6,481 nucleotides of DNA from Acidobacteriaceae bacterium (GTDB lineage Bacteria > Acidobacteriota > Terriglobia > Terriglobales > Acidobacteriaceae): positions 1 through 6,481 of the forward strand of contig PLUJ01000307.1 of the NCBI GenBank assembly GCA_003165455.1, in the 5' to 3' direction. A program made the position numbers and the translations under genes. Below are positions 1 through 5,633 of this stretch, piece after piece (the stretch's first letter is position 1; the number at the start of each line of letters is the position of its first letter). The notes under the pieces were generated by a model. It was not told the origin of the DNA and did not search any database. It was given only the letters and a program-made list of their open reading frames with translations.

Positions 1-3
1 GCA

Positions 4-31
4 AACCTTACCTTACCGATTAGGGAAGGTT
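4..31. repeat. Imperfect hairpin downstream of the kinase gene
   Basis: AACCTT (4-9) and AAGGTT (26-31) are perfect arms, with three more pairs inside after one mismatch. On the kinase strand it lies just over 100 bases after the stop codon, but only TTTGC follows rather than a T-run, so it is at best a weak terminator. The rest of 1-137 shows no gene. Confidence 0.25.
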
Positions 32-137
32 AGCCGACCAACCGGAAGGAATAGCGAAACGGACCGACTTGAGTATGGCCTACAGCCGGGTTGAGTCCCT
101 CGGCTACCCATGCCGCGTGGGGCTTTTGAGGTCGTTT

Positions 138-2840
138 CTATCCTTCTTCCAGCTTCAGTCCGCCGAACGCGGACTTGCCACCGAGCGACGTATAGAAGGC
201 AAAGCCGGTCAGCGCCGATACTGCCAACAGGGCAACCACCCCGACGCTGAAGTACCATGCCGAGGGGTCGGGAGTAAGGGGAAGCCTCAACAGGTCGCTG
301 ACAAGGGCCATTACGACCAGCGTCAACAGGCCGAATCGCAAAACCACGGCCGCTAGAAGCAGCCAGAACAAAACCCAGCCCACAACTCCGACTACGGCGA
401 AGTTGGTTTGGGCGGAGAAGATGAGCGAGAACACCACCGCCATGGCCGCGACTACCAGCCAGTCGCGCCGCAGCAGGAGGCGCAGCAGGAACATTACAAA
501 CAACACTGCCAGGGCGACAAACGTGTCGCCTACTACGTCGTCGGCCATCAGGCCCAGCTCGAAACGGCCGCCCAGCAGCATTTGAGGGTAGAGCAGCATA
601 GGCGGAGAATCCGGGATCCGTCCGCTCCAATAACCGGCCAGCCAGACGATACCGGTCAAGCGCAAGAGACCGCCTGCGGCCACGCCAAATAAAATATCGC
701 GGCCCACCAGCGGATCACGAAACTCTCCGGTCAGCAGCCTCGACCAGGAAACCAGCGTCTTGGGCCAGCGCCGCCGTACCAACGGCTCCAGCGCTACGTA
801 CAACATCCACAGAAACGCGGCTATGAACAGAGACCAGGAAAGCCGCGCGACGATGAGTCCGAGCTCGGAGGAATCGCTGACATGATAACGGCCGACGAGC
901 ATCTCGAACATCGAGGCCGCGAACATGAAGCTCGCCAGCCGCCATGCGCCGCGCCGGTCCCCGCGTCCCAGCCGCAGATTGCGGCGCGCCAGCAGCGCGC
1001 TTCCCACCAGCAACAGGAGCAGCATGAGGATGAAGAATCCCTGTACCACTTTTTCTCCGGTGGTCTGCTCGTAAGGTTTCATCCGGGCAGCCCGGGTCCA
1101 AGGGGCGATCAGTTCGAAATACACCGCCTTGCCGCGATAGGACGCGGCTTCAATCCGCATGGGCGTTCCGGGAAACTCCTCCACCGCTCCGGTCCAGGCG
1201 GCGCGCGTGTCGGCATAGGTTGGCGGCGTCCATTCCGGCGCCGCTGCCGCCCAGTGGGCCGCGTCAAAACCAGCCTCGCGGAAAAGTACGCTCCAGTCCA
1301 CGGCCGGGGGAGCGTCACTTTTTCCTGCCTTCTCTACCTGCGGCGGCACGATGATCAGCTTCAATAACCGGCCCTTCGGGCTGAGCCGCACCATGGTCGC
1401 GCCCGCGTCGGTGAGCGGCGGCGCCTCTTCGGAGATGGAATTGAAAAAATCGTAAGTGTAAAGCGGCTGTGGACTGCCGCGAAAATAGTAGTTGACCGGG
1501 CCGATCTCGTGATTCCAGCGGCTGCGGGCGGGCTCACGCACTGCAATGTATCGCAGAAAGTTAAGGTCGGCAGAGAAATCCTGCCAGGCATCGGCGGGTG
1601 TGTCGGAATAACCGAGGTCCCGCACCATGCTCTGGGCCCTTTCCGCCAGCACCGCCAGCGATTTCTCCATGGGTACATGTCGGATGAGCTGTGCCGGCGC
1701 TTCTGGCCAAAGCGCAAACACAATGGCAGCAACCAGCAGTGCCACACAGCTCCAGGCAATCGCCGGACGCAGGCCCTCGGTTTCGCCCGCCGCAGCTACC
1801 ATTTCCGGGGAGGGTGTTTCGCCGGCAGCCAGCGCCGCCGCCAGTGGATCGCCTCCCGGCAGTGCCATTGCAACCTGGAGGGCAGACGCGGGCCGGCTGC
1901 GTGGTTCCTTCTCGACGCAACGCAGGATTACCCGTTCTACAACGGGATTCAGGTCCTGTACTAACGACGAAGGATGGGTGAACGCGCTTTCTTCCTGACG
2001 TCGCAGCAACTCGGCGACGCTCGCTCCCTCGAACGCCCGCCTCCCGGTAAACAGTTCGTAAAACACCAGGCCCAGCGAATAAATGTCGCTGCGGATGGAG
2101 GCGCCTTTGCCCGCAATCTGCTCCGGCGACATGTACCCGGGAGTCCCGGCCCGCGCTTCGCCGGCGTGCAGATCGCCGCCCAGCACCGCCAGCCCGAAAT
2201 CCGTGATGCGCGCTTTGCCGCGCCCGTCGATCATCACGTTCGCCGGCTTCAGATCGCGGTGCAACACCCCCATTTCGTGTGCCGCTGCCAGACCGGCGCA
2301 CAGTTGGCGCGCGATCTCCAGCGCTTTGTCGGCGGGCAGCCGTCCGATGCGCCGAAGCAGCGAACCCAAATCCTCTCCGTCGATGAACTCCATTGAGAGA
2401 AAGACCTGGCCGTCCACTTCGCCAATATCGAAAACCCGGCAGACGTTGGGATGCGAAACTTGCCTCGCGATGCGCACTTCGCGATGGAACCGGGCCAGCG
2501 CGGCGTCGTCTCCCGCGATGCCAGGCGGAAGGAACTTCAGGGCCACTACTTGCCCGAGCTTGAGGTCTTCCGCGCGATAGACTTCGCCCATGCCGCCGCG
2601 TCCGAGCAACCCCACGACTCGGTAGCGCTCCAGCAACATGGCGCCAGGAACAAAGCGGGAGCCATCCACAGAACTGCTTGATGAGATCGGGCGCGAAGGG
2701 CGCGAGGCGCGCACCGGCGTCGCCGCCTCGCCGGATCGGCTGTCGAGCGTGGCGGCAGCGGGATCCACCACCGTGGTGCCGCAGAATGGGCATGACGCGC
2801 TGGCCTCAGGAATCGGAGTCTGGCAGGATACGCAGCGCAT
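138..2840 (-). CDS. Zinc-ribbon membrane serine/threonine protein kinase (900 aa)
   Basis: Predicted Ser/Thr kinase that phosphorylates unknown partners in the cytoplasm and is anchored in the inner membrane. Residues 3-20 form a zinc ribbon with CxxC pairs C3/C6 and C17/C20. The kinase domain spans about 73-328: glycine loop LGRGGMGEV (79-87), ATP lysine K102, helix-C E121, catalytic HRDLKPAN (194-201), DFG (214-216), SPE (238-240), D252 and R316. All key residues are present, so it should be active. A membrane helix follows at ~361-378. Residues ~380-598 are probably extracytoplasmic and match no domain I know, and about eight more helices lie at ~599-883. The ATG start keeps the zinc ribbon, whereas starting at M68 would lose it; no Shine-Dalgarno is visible. 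The gene stands alone with no operon partner. The kinase call is firm; the sensing role of the C-terminal half is inference. Confidence 0.95.
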   Translation of the reverse strand: MRCVSCQTPIPEASASCPFCGTTVVDPAAATLDSRSGEAATPVRASRPSRPISSSSSVDGSRFVPGAMLLERYRVVGLLGRGGMGEVYRAEDLKLGQVVALKFLPPGIAGDDAALARFHREVRIARQVSHPNVCRVFDIGEVDGQVFLSMEFIDGEDLGSLLRRIGRLPADKALEIARQLCAGLAAAHEMGVLHRDLKPANVMIDGRGKARITDFGLAVLGGDLHAGEARAGTPGYMSPEQIAGKGASIRSDIYSLGLVFYELFTGRRAFEGASVAELLRRQEESAFTHPSSLVQDLNPVVERVILRCVEKEPRSRPASALQVAMALPGGDPLAAALAAGETPSPEMVAAAGETEGLRPAIAWSCVALLVAAIVFALWPEAPAQLIRHVPMEKSLAVLAERAQSMVRDLGYSDTPADAWQDFSADLNFLRYIAVREPARSRWNHEIGPVNYYFRGSPQPLYTYDFFNSISEEAPPLTDAGATMVRLSPKGRLLKLIIVPPQVEKAGKSDAPPAVDWSVLFREAGFDAAHWAAAAPEWTPPTYADTRAAWTGAVEEFPGTPMRIEAASYRGKAVYFELIAPWTRAARMKPYEQTTGEKVVQGFFILMLLLLLVGSALLARRNLRLGRGDRRGAWRLASFMFAASMFEMLVGRYHVSDSSELGLIVARLSWSLFIAAFLWMLYVALEPLVRRRWPKTLVSWSRLLTGEFRDPLVGRDILFGVAAGGLLRLTGIVWLAGYWSGRIPDSPPMLLYPQMLLGGRFELGLMADDVVGDTFVALAVLFVMFLLRLLLRRDWLVVAAMAVVFSLIFSAQTNFAVVGVVGWVLFWLLLAAVVLRFGLLTLVVMALVSDLLRLPLTPDPSAWYFSVGVVALLAVSALTGFAFYTSLGGKSAFGGLKLEEG

Positions 2841-2855
2841 GAAAGTGTGCCGCTT

Positions 2856-2861
2856 ATACTA
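2856..2861 (-). promoter_or_regulatory. Possible extended -10 promoter of the kinase gene
   Basis: Read on the minus strand, TGTTAGTAT ends about 15 bases before the kinase ATG. It combines a TGn extension with a -10-like hexamer TAGTAT, and no good -35 hexamer lies 17 bases further upstream. Transcription would start only a few bases before the ATG, which would fit the missing Shine-Dalgarno and suggests a leaderless or near-leaderless mRNA. The motif is short, so this is tentative. Confidence 0.25.
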
Positions 2862-2906
2862 ACACTGTCGCTCCGTGTCCGTAGGTCGAAGCACGTCGAA
2901 GTATGA

Positions 2907-2922
2907 AGATCCATTTGGATCT
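2907..2922. repeat. 16-bp near-perfect palindrome upstream of the kinase
   Basis: AGATCCA and TGGATCT are perfect 7-bp inverted arms around a 2-base centre. The site lies about 67 bp upstream of the kinase start in non-coding DNA. Size and symmetry fit a dimeric regulator's operator, but no cognate regulator is in the window. Confidence 0.35.
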
Positions 2923-2938
2923 CACCGTCGATTGTGCC

Positions 2939-2957
2939 CGGATTTACGGGCAATCCG
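2939..2957. repeat. Inverted repeat CGGATT/AATCCG
   Basis: Six-base arms CGGATT (2939-2944) and AATCCG (2952-2957) flank a 7-base loop. It lies upstream of the kinase promoter area and about 240 bp beyond the 3' end of the DUF4238 remnant. There is no T-tract on either strand, so it is not a convincing intrinsic terminator. Confidence 0.25.
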
Positions 2958-3196
2958 TAAGTTATCAGCTCGCCCGTTAGGTTAGTACCGAGAAACGCCC
3001 TTGCAGTGACCGATCAATCGCTGGCGAGAAACCGACTTAGCGTTACCGATGGCTGCCTGCTCCAATCATGCCGGGCCTTTGCGATTTTCAGGAGTCAGCA
3101 ATTATGGCAATGATGAGGATTTGAGTGATCCTGCGTCCTCGCACCTCAACAGTGACCGTCGGGCTCTGTCACGCGCCAAACCCGCACCCGTGCAGG

Positions 3197-3549
3197 TTAC
3201 ATCCCCATCGCGGCAAAGAAGGTTGCGTCGTCGGCTCCGTTCAACGCCACCCACTCTTCGTCGGTCATCGCTTTGCGATTCTCGGTCATCGGCACAGCGT
3301 CAGGCCCGACCAGGTGACGAAGCTGCCACGTCCCGCTGCGGAACACGTCGAAGATCTTCTCGCTGATCCCGCGTAGTCATAGAAGCCGTGGACGAAGCCG
3401 AGGGCTTTGGTGCTCTTCTCGGCCCACTGTTTGGAGGGGATGTTAAGTTTCCAGAGAAGTTTTTCTTCGTTCTCACGAGCAGGATCAATGAATCCCCGGA
3501 GGTATCCTTGGGGAAGGTAGTGATCGCGTCTGCCCTTCTGCGTACTCAC
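3197..3549 (-). pseudogene. DUF4238-family protein, frameshifted and shortened
   Basis: Remnant of a DUF4238 protein, a family of unknown function. From a GTG at 3547-3549 (preceded closely by an in-frame TAA) the first ~61 codons read as a typical family N-terminus: RRDHYLPQGYLRGFID near residues 7-22, and FVHGFYDYAG at 52-61. Near 3366-3372 the frame is lost. The -1/+2 frame then continues for 56 codons as plausible protein, beginning ISEKIFDVFRSGTWQLRHL and ending FFAAMGM before a TAA at 3197-3199. The total length is one base short of a whole number of codons. Family members are usually far longer (my recollection is roughly 250-350 residues), so the middle has probably also been deleted. 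A single-base assembly error could explain the shift but not the missing middle. Confidence 0.7.
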
Positions 3550-3573
3550 GACTTAAGTTTACGCTAGAGACAT

Positions 3574-3593
3574 TCGTCCCCCCATCGTCCCCC
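3574..3593. repeat. Two tandem copies of TCGTCCCCC, 11-base period
   Basis: TCGTCCCCC occurs at 3574-3582 and again at 3585-3593, one helical turn apart, 25-46 bases upstream of the DUF4238 remnant's start. It may be a decayed operator or simple slippage. On the minus strand it also falls in a stop-bounded frame that ends at a TAG just before the remnant; that frame has no ATG and no recognised homology. Confidence 0.3.
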
Positions 3594-3752
3594 ACGGACT
3601 TGAGAAGTTTTCTGCGAATCTTCCAAGTGTTCTATTTTGTTGGCGTACCTCTCGGAACAATTTTGAACCAAATGGCTAGGGCTAGGGCATGCATCTTGAG
3701 GCTGGGTGTACGCGATACATTTCTGACAGCTCGACAACCTACTTAAGGAGGT

Positions 3753-3786
3753 GTACGAGGTAGGCCGAACGGGAGTTTCCTCGTAC
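3753..3786. repeat. 8-bp perfect inverted repeat GTACGAGG/CCTCGTAC
   Basis: GTACGAGG (3753-3760) and CCTCGTAC (3779-3786) are perfectly complementary across an 18-base spacer. The left arm is preceded by AAGGAGGT (3745-3752), a perfect anti-16S match. The GTG at 3751 that overlaps it opens only a 32-codon frame to a TAG and is too close to use this Shine-Dalgarno. The role is unknown. Confidence 0.4.
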
Positions 3787-3844
3787 TATCCACGGCACTT
3801 GTGGTACAAAGGCCAGATTCCTCTTAATCCCGCATTCCAAAGGA

Positions 3845-3854
3845 CTTAGCTAAG
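3845..3854. repeat. 10-bp perfect palindrome CTTAGCTAAG
   Basis: A self-complementary decamer in non-coding DNA, between the inverted repeats at 3753-3786 and 3883-3898. Such a short palindrome can occur by chance; it is noted because it sits in a cluster of symmetric sites. Confidence 0.25.
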
Positions 3855-3882
3855 ATTTCGTATTTCCTAAGGGACGGCTGCG

Positions 3883-3898
3883 CGTACAAAAGTGTACG
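3883..3898. repeat. Inverted repeat CGTACA-AAAG-TGTACG
   Basis: Perfect 6-bp arms with a 4-base centre. The arm TGTACG also occurs at 3707-3712 and 3752-3757, making three copies within about 190 bp. The structure could be an operator or a small hairpin; no T-tract follows on either strand. Confidence 0.35.
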
Positions 3899-4119
3899 AA
3901 TTTAGGGGGTGCGAGCGTGATTATTCTTTTACGAATCGCCGTCTACGGAAGCGCATCGGAGCTTAGCTTTTGGGGTGTTGCGGTGACAGCGGGGAAGCGA
4001 CGCTCGACATGCTATGCTTCCGACCGTGCCCGCTGCTCAAGCTCTTCGCCCTATGTATGCCTTACACAACCGCAAGAACCGGAGTCCGCGACAACCACAG
4101 TCAAGAGAGGAAATACAAA

Positions 4120-4314
4120 ATGCACGTACTACGGCTAACTTTATTGCTCGCCCTATCTTTCTCGCTAGTTTGCGAGTCGGCGTCGGGCCAAAGCGAGCAA
4201 GGTGCTATTTCGGCCGCACGGCCGTTGGTCCTATCTGGGTCGTTCAGGGCAGCGGCGAACAAGGCTCAGAACGACATCTTAAGAAATGCAGAAGGGCGTC
4301 GATCTATTGACTAA
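4120..4314 (+). CDS. Small putative secreted protein (64 aa), possibly a broken gene's 5' end
   Basis: Unrecognised protein with a clear Sec-type signal peptide: short basic n-region MHVLR, hydrophobic core LTLLLALSFSLV (6-17), then ESASG-Q with a likely cut after G23. C18 is not in a proper lipobox. The ATG has a good Shine-Dalgarno, GAGAGG at 4105-4110, nine bases upstream; the frame is open further 5' but the signal peptide and ribosome-binding site fix this start. The mature part would be only about 41 residues with no cysteine. The same frame continues past three stops (4312-4329) into the next ORF at 4339, so this may be the front of a single secreted protein now interrupted. The secretion signal is seen directly; the function is unknown. 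Confidence 0.5.
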   Translation: MHVLRLTLLLALSFSLVCESASGQSEQGAISAARPLVLSGSFRAAANKAQNDILRNAEGRRSID

Positions 4315-4338
4315 CAATTTAATTGATGAGTCGTCAAG

Positions 4339-4695
4339 ATGGAATTTACTAAAGAAACAATCGGATGCCTCATTGGAAAATGCGAATCACAAGCAAGCAA
4401 TCCAGACGCGAATTATGTGGTCCGACTGCTTACAAAAGAGCAACAACTCATTTCTGATCTCCACATTGCTTTCAATGCCGGGAAAAACGATGGCAGCTTC
4501 GATCTGGCTGATACGAAGGCCCTTGACTGTAATGCCTTCGTTGAGCAAGTACTGGACGGAAAGAACCCGACCTTCGGCTCGTGTACCGGCGTAGAACCTG
4601 ACCATCGAGGAGAACTTCATACCGAGACAGCGAAAGGGTCAACACCAGTGGGTGCCTCCTTGCCGTCGCCTTATACCACCCCGTCAAACAATTGA
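4339..4695 (+). CDS. Hypothetical protein (118 aa) with four cysteines
   Basis: Unrecognised protein beginning MEFTKETIGCLIGKC. Cysteines lie at 10, 15, 64 and 82. Residues ~26-75 read as ordinary soluble protein, with a possible helix YVVRLLTKEQQLISDLHIAF (26-45) and an acidic stretch to residue 75. The tail from ~95 is rich in Ser, Thr and Pro. It has no signal peptide or membrane helix of its own and only a weak ribosome-binding site (GATGAG). It begins 24 bases after the stop of the signal-peptide ORF, in the same reading frame. It is either the second gene of a small operon or the mature part of a secreted protein split by nonsense mutations; the four cysteines would suit an exported, disulfide-bonded protein. 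The surrounding DNA is AT-rich (21 G+C in the 60 bases 4321-4380). Confidence 0.4.
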   Translation: MEFTKETIGCLIGKCESQASNPDANYVVRLLTKEQQLISDLHIAFNAGKNDGSFDLADTKALDCNAFVEQVLDGKNPTFGSCTGVEPDHRGELHTETAKGSTPVGASLPSPYTTPSNN

Positions 4696-5042
4696 CCGAT
4701 GTTCACGCTCGTCTGTAAGAGCGCACTTCCGCGGCAAGGGTTCAATTACACGCTCGGCAGCTTGGTCCAAAAGGCTGTTTGCACCTTCGAAACCTCTTGA
4801 CCGAGGGTTCCCTTCCCCGGGGTAGCCAAATCACCCTCAAAATGGGCTCCGTTGCGAAATGGGAATTCGACGCTTGGTTCTAAAAAGCGAGACTTCTCAA
4901 TTGCCGAAATTCTATTCTTCGAATCTTTCAGAAAGTAAGATCCAACGGCGCTGCCAAGCACAACTCACCCGAACCGTTCTTCATCTTCTAATTGACAGAC
5001 TCAATTTCTCAGTTAACAAAAGCTGCCGTTTGGCACAGTCTA
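4696..5042. other. Stretch without a confident gene
   Basis: Apart from the doubtful minus-strand ORF at 4746-4961, I see no gene, RNA or repeat here. A TTGACA hexamer at 4992-4997 has no acceptable -10 partner 16-18 bases downstream, so I do not call a promoter there. Confidence 0.4.
4746..4961 (-). CDS. Doubtful 71-aa ORF, unrecognised
   Basis: Minus-strand frame starting at a GTG just after an in-frame TGA. The product is a mixed-composition soluble peptide (middle part VEFPFRNGAHFEGDLATPGK) with no membrane segment or known motif. A GGTGAG-like sequence touches the start too closely to be a good ribosome-binding site. It could be the remnant of a longer gene or chance. It is listed because its composition is more protein-like than the overlapping plus-strand frame. 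Confidence 0.2.
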   Translation of the reverse strand: MLGSAVGSYFLKDSKNRISAIEKSRFLEPSVEFPFRNGAHFEGDLATPGKGTLGQEVSKVQTAFWTKLPSV

Positions 5043-5071
5043 TTTACAGTCCATTAAGAGTGCCTTACAAT
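5043..5071 (+). promoter_or_regulatory. Near-consensus sigma-70 promoter upstream of secG
   Basis: TTTACA (5043-5048, five of six consensus) and TACAAT (5066-5071, five of six) are separated by exactly 17 bp. Transcription would start near 5078, giving a leader of about 113 bases before secG. The distance from that start to the CCA end at 5159 is about 82 bases, close to the length of a tRNA-Leu. It is therefore either an old tRNA promoter or one brought in by an insertion. It is the best promoter candidate in the window. Confidence 0.5.
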
Positions 5072-5087
5072 GTCTACGGTAGTAAAA

Positions 5088-5105
5088 AGAGCGTCCCGGC
5101 GCTCT
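5088..5105 (+). repeat. Hairpin AGAGCG/CGCTCT in the secG leader
   Basis: Perfect 6-bp arms, 5088-5093 and 5100-5105, enclose a 6-base loop TCCCGG, about 10 bases after the predicted transcription start. It does not match a tRNA D-arm or anticodon arm in position or sequence. No T-tract follows, so it is unlikely to terminate. It could be a leader RNA structure of unknown purpose. Confidence 0.4.
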
Positions 5106-5136
5106 GCAAGTGGTTGAAGGTACGTAGGAAGGAGTT

Positions 5137-5159
5137 TTCAAATCCCCCCTTCCGCACCA
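5137..5159 (+). other. tRNA-Leu 3'-end fragment, possible attachment-site scar
   Basis: The 23 bases read, in order: a T-loop TTCAAAT (5137-5143), a T-stem 3' strand CCCCC (5144-5148), an acceptor 3' strand CTTCCGC (5149-5155) and ACCA (5156-5159). CTTCCGCACCA is the usual 3' end of bacterial tRNA-Leu genes whose 5' end is GCGGAAG. No GCGGAAG, D-arm or anticodon arm precedes it, and the matching T-stem 5' strand GGGGG is replaced by GAGTT. So only the 3' end of the tRNA is present. Integrative elements that recombine at tRNA 3' ends leave exactly such a partial copy at one junction. With secG as the native flank, the element would lie to the left. Chance similarity is possible but needs several elements in correct spacing. 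Confidence 0.5.
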
Positions 5160-5190
5160 ACGAAATTATTTCTGAACAAATTAGGAAGCC

Positions 5191-5511
5191 ATGATTATTT
5201 TCGTCACTATCATTCACGTGATTGTCTGTCTGTTTTTAATTATTGTTGTCTTACTGCAAAGCGGTAAGGCCGGCGATATTTCTGCGGCTTTCGGAGGACA
5301 GGGCAGCCAGGCGGCCTTCGGTCCGCGCGGAGCTGCGACGGCACTTTCAAAGGCCACCACGATTTCGGCAGTGTTATTTATGCTGACGTCGGTCACGCTT
5401 TCCATTAACGCTATCAAACATAGTGGACCGAACTCCGTGTTGCAGGGAGTGAAGTCAGCGCCAGTGAAAACCGCACCACCTCCAGCCCCTGCGAATCCGA
5501 CGCAAAAGTAA
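5191..5511 (+). CDS. secG: Preprotein translocase subunit SecG
   Basis: Accessory subunit of the inner-membrane SecYEG channel; it assists SecA-driven export of unfolded proteins. The 106-residue product has two membrane helices (about 2-22 and 58-75) joined by the conserved SecG segment VVLLQSGKAGDISAAFGG (19-36), followed by a second typical motif around GPRGAATALSKAT (44-56). The C-terminal tail is Pro/Ala-rich (KTAPPPAPANPTQK) and probably disordered. The start is ATG with AGGAAG at 5183-5188. In many bacteria secG follows tpiA or sits beside a tRNA-Leu. Here no tpiA is upstream, only the tRNA-Leu 3' fragment 31 bases before the ATG. Expression probably depends on the promoter at 5043-5071. 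Confidence 0.95.
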   Translation: MIIFVTIIHVIVCLFLIIVVLLQSGKAGDISAAFGGQGSQAAFGPRGAATALSKATTISAVLFMLTSVTLSINAIKHSGPNSVLQGVKSAPVKTAPPPAPANPTQK

Positions 5512-5549
5512 GGCGCTTTTTTCGGCTACAATGGGGTGTCCCGGATGCC

Positions 5550-5573
5550 CGATTACGGGTTTCGCCGTAATTG
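5550..5573 (+). terminator. Hairpin after secG, possible terminator
   Basis: ATTACGG (5552-5558) and CCGTAAT (5565-5571) pair perfectly around a 6-base loop, and one wobble plus one C-G pair extend the stem to 9 bp. It lies about 40 bases after the secG stop and before the YtxH gene. Only TGTTTGG follows rather than a T-run, so it may be a weak terminator or an mRNA 3'-end structure. A separate T-run (5517-5522) right after the secG stop has only a weak A/T-rich stem before it. Confidence 0.35.
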
Positions 5574-5633
5574 TGTTTGGTCGATCCCGGTGCTAACATT
5601 TAATTTAGTAGTTACCTTGTTAGGAGGCATCCT

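Larger units (their letters stand above)
2841..3196. other. Intergenic stretch between kinase and DUF4238 remnant
   Basis: No supportable gene lies in these 356 bases. The stretch holds the candidate kinase promoter, two inverted repeats and a short direct repeat GTCGAAG (2885-2891 and 2895-2901). The plus-strand frames from about 3049 on are arginine/serine-rich, lack a ribosome-binding site and overlap the remnant antisense, so they look non-coding. Confidence 0.5.
3550..4119. other. 570-bp stretch with no supportable gene
   Basis: Frames here are short, lack good starts or read as low-quality protein. The only structure seen is the set of repeats listed separately plus a two-and-a-half copy tandem GGCTAG around 3674-3688. 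It most resembles decayed accessory DNA between the DUF4238 remnant and the small ORF at 4120. Confidence 0.45.

Noticed and set aside
882..2580. Several plus-strand frames of 120-165 codons opposite the kinase
   Set aside because: They are antisense shadows with Arg/Gln/His/Pro-rich translations and no ribosome-binding sites.
1561..2793. 410-codon minus-strand open frame inside the kinase gene
   Set aside because: It is an out-of-frame shadow of the GC-rich kinase gene: Arg/Gly/Ala-rich, no domain, while the overlapping frame encodes a full canonical kinase.
3674..3688. Tandem GGCTAGGGCTAGGG, telomere-like
   Set aside because: Only two and a half copies of a 6-base unit; chance-level in bacterial DNA.
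3571..3790. Minus-strand stop-bounded frame just upstream of the DUF4238 remnant, at first suspected to be an integrase C-terminus
   Set aside because: It has no ATG start, and I could identify no tyrosine-recombinase motif (no R-H-R-Y residues), so assignment would be guesswork.
3751..3849. 32-codon frame from a GTG after AAGGAGGT
   Set aside because: The Shine-Dalgarno touches the GTG, leaving no spacing; the peptide is short and unrecognised, so I kept only the repeat in this place.
3917..4138. 73-codon plus-strand frame upstream of the secreted ORF
   Set aside because: No ribosome-binding site, irregular composition, and it overlaps the well-supported start at 4120 in another frame.
5078..5159. 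A complete tRNA gene ending at the CCA
   Set aside because: No D-arm, anticodon arm or 5' acceptor strand can be formed; only the 3' 23 bases match tRNA-Leu.
4859..5194. 111-codon plus-strand frame ending in the secG start
   Set aside because: It runs through the promoter, the hairpin and the tRNA-like end, has no ribosome-binding site, and its Lys/Arg/Ser-rich product resembles no protein.
5214..5417. Minus-strand open frame opposite secG
   Set aside because: It is the antisense of a well-conserved gene and has no independent support.
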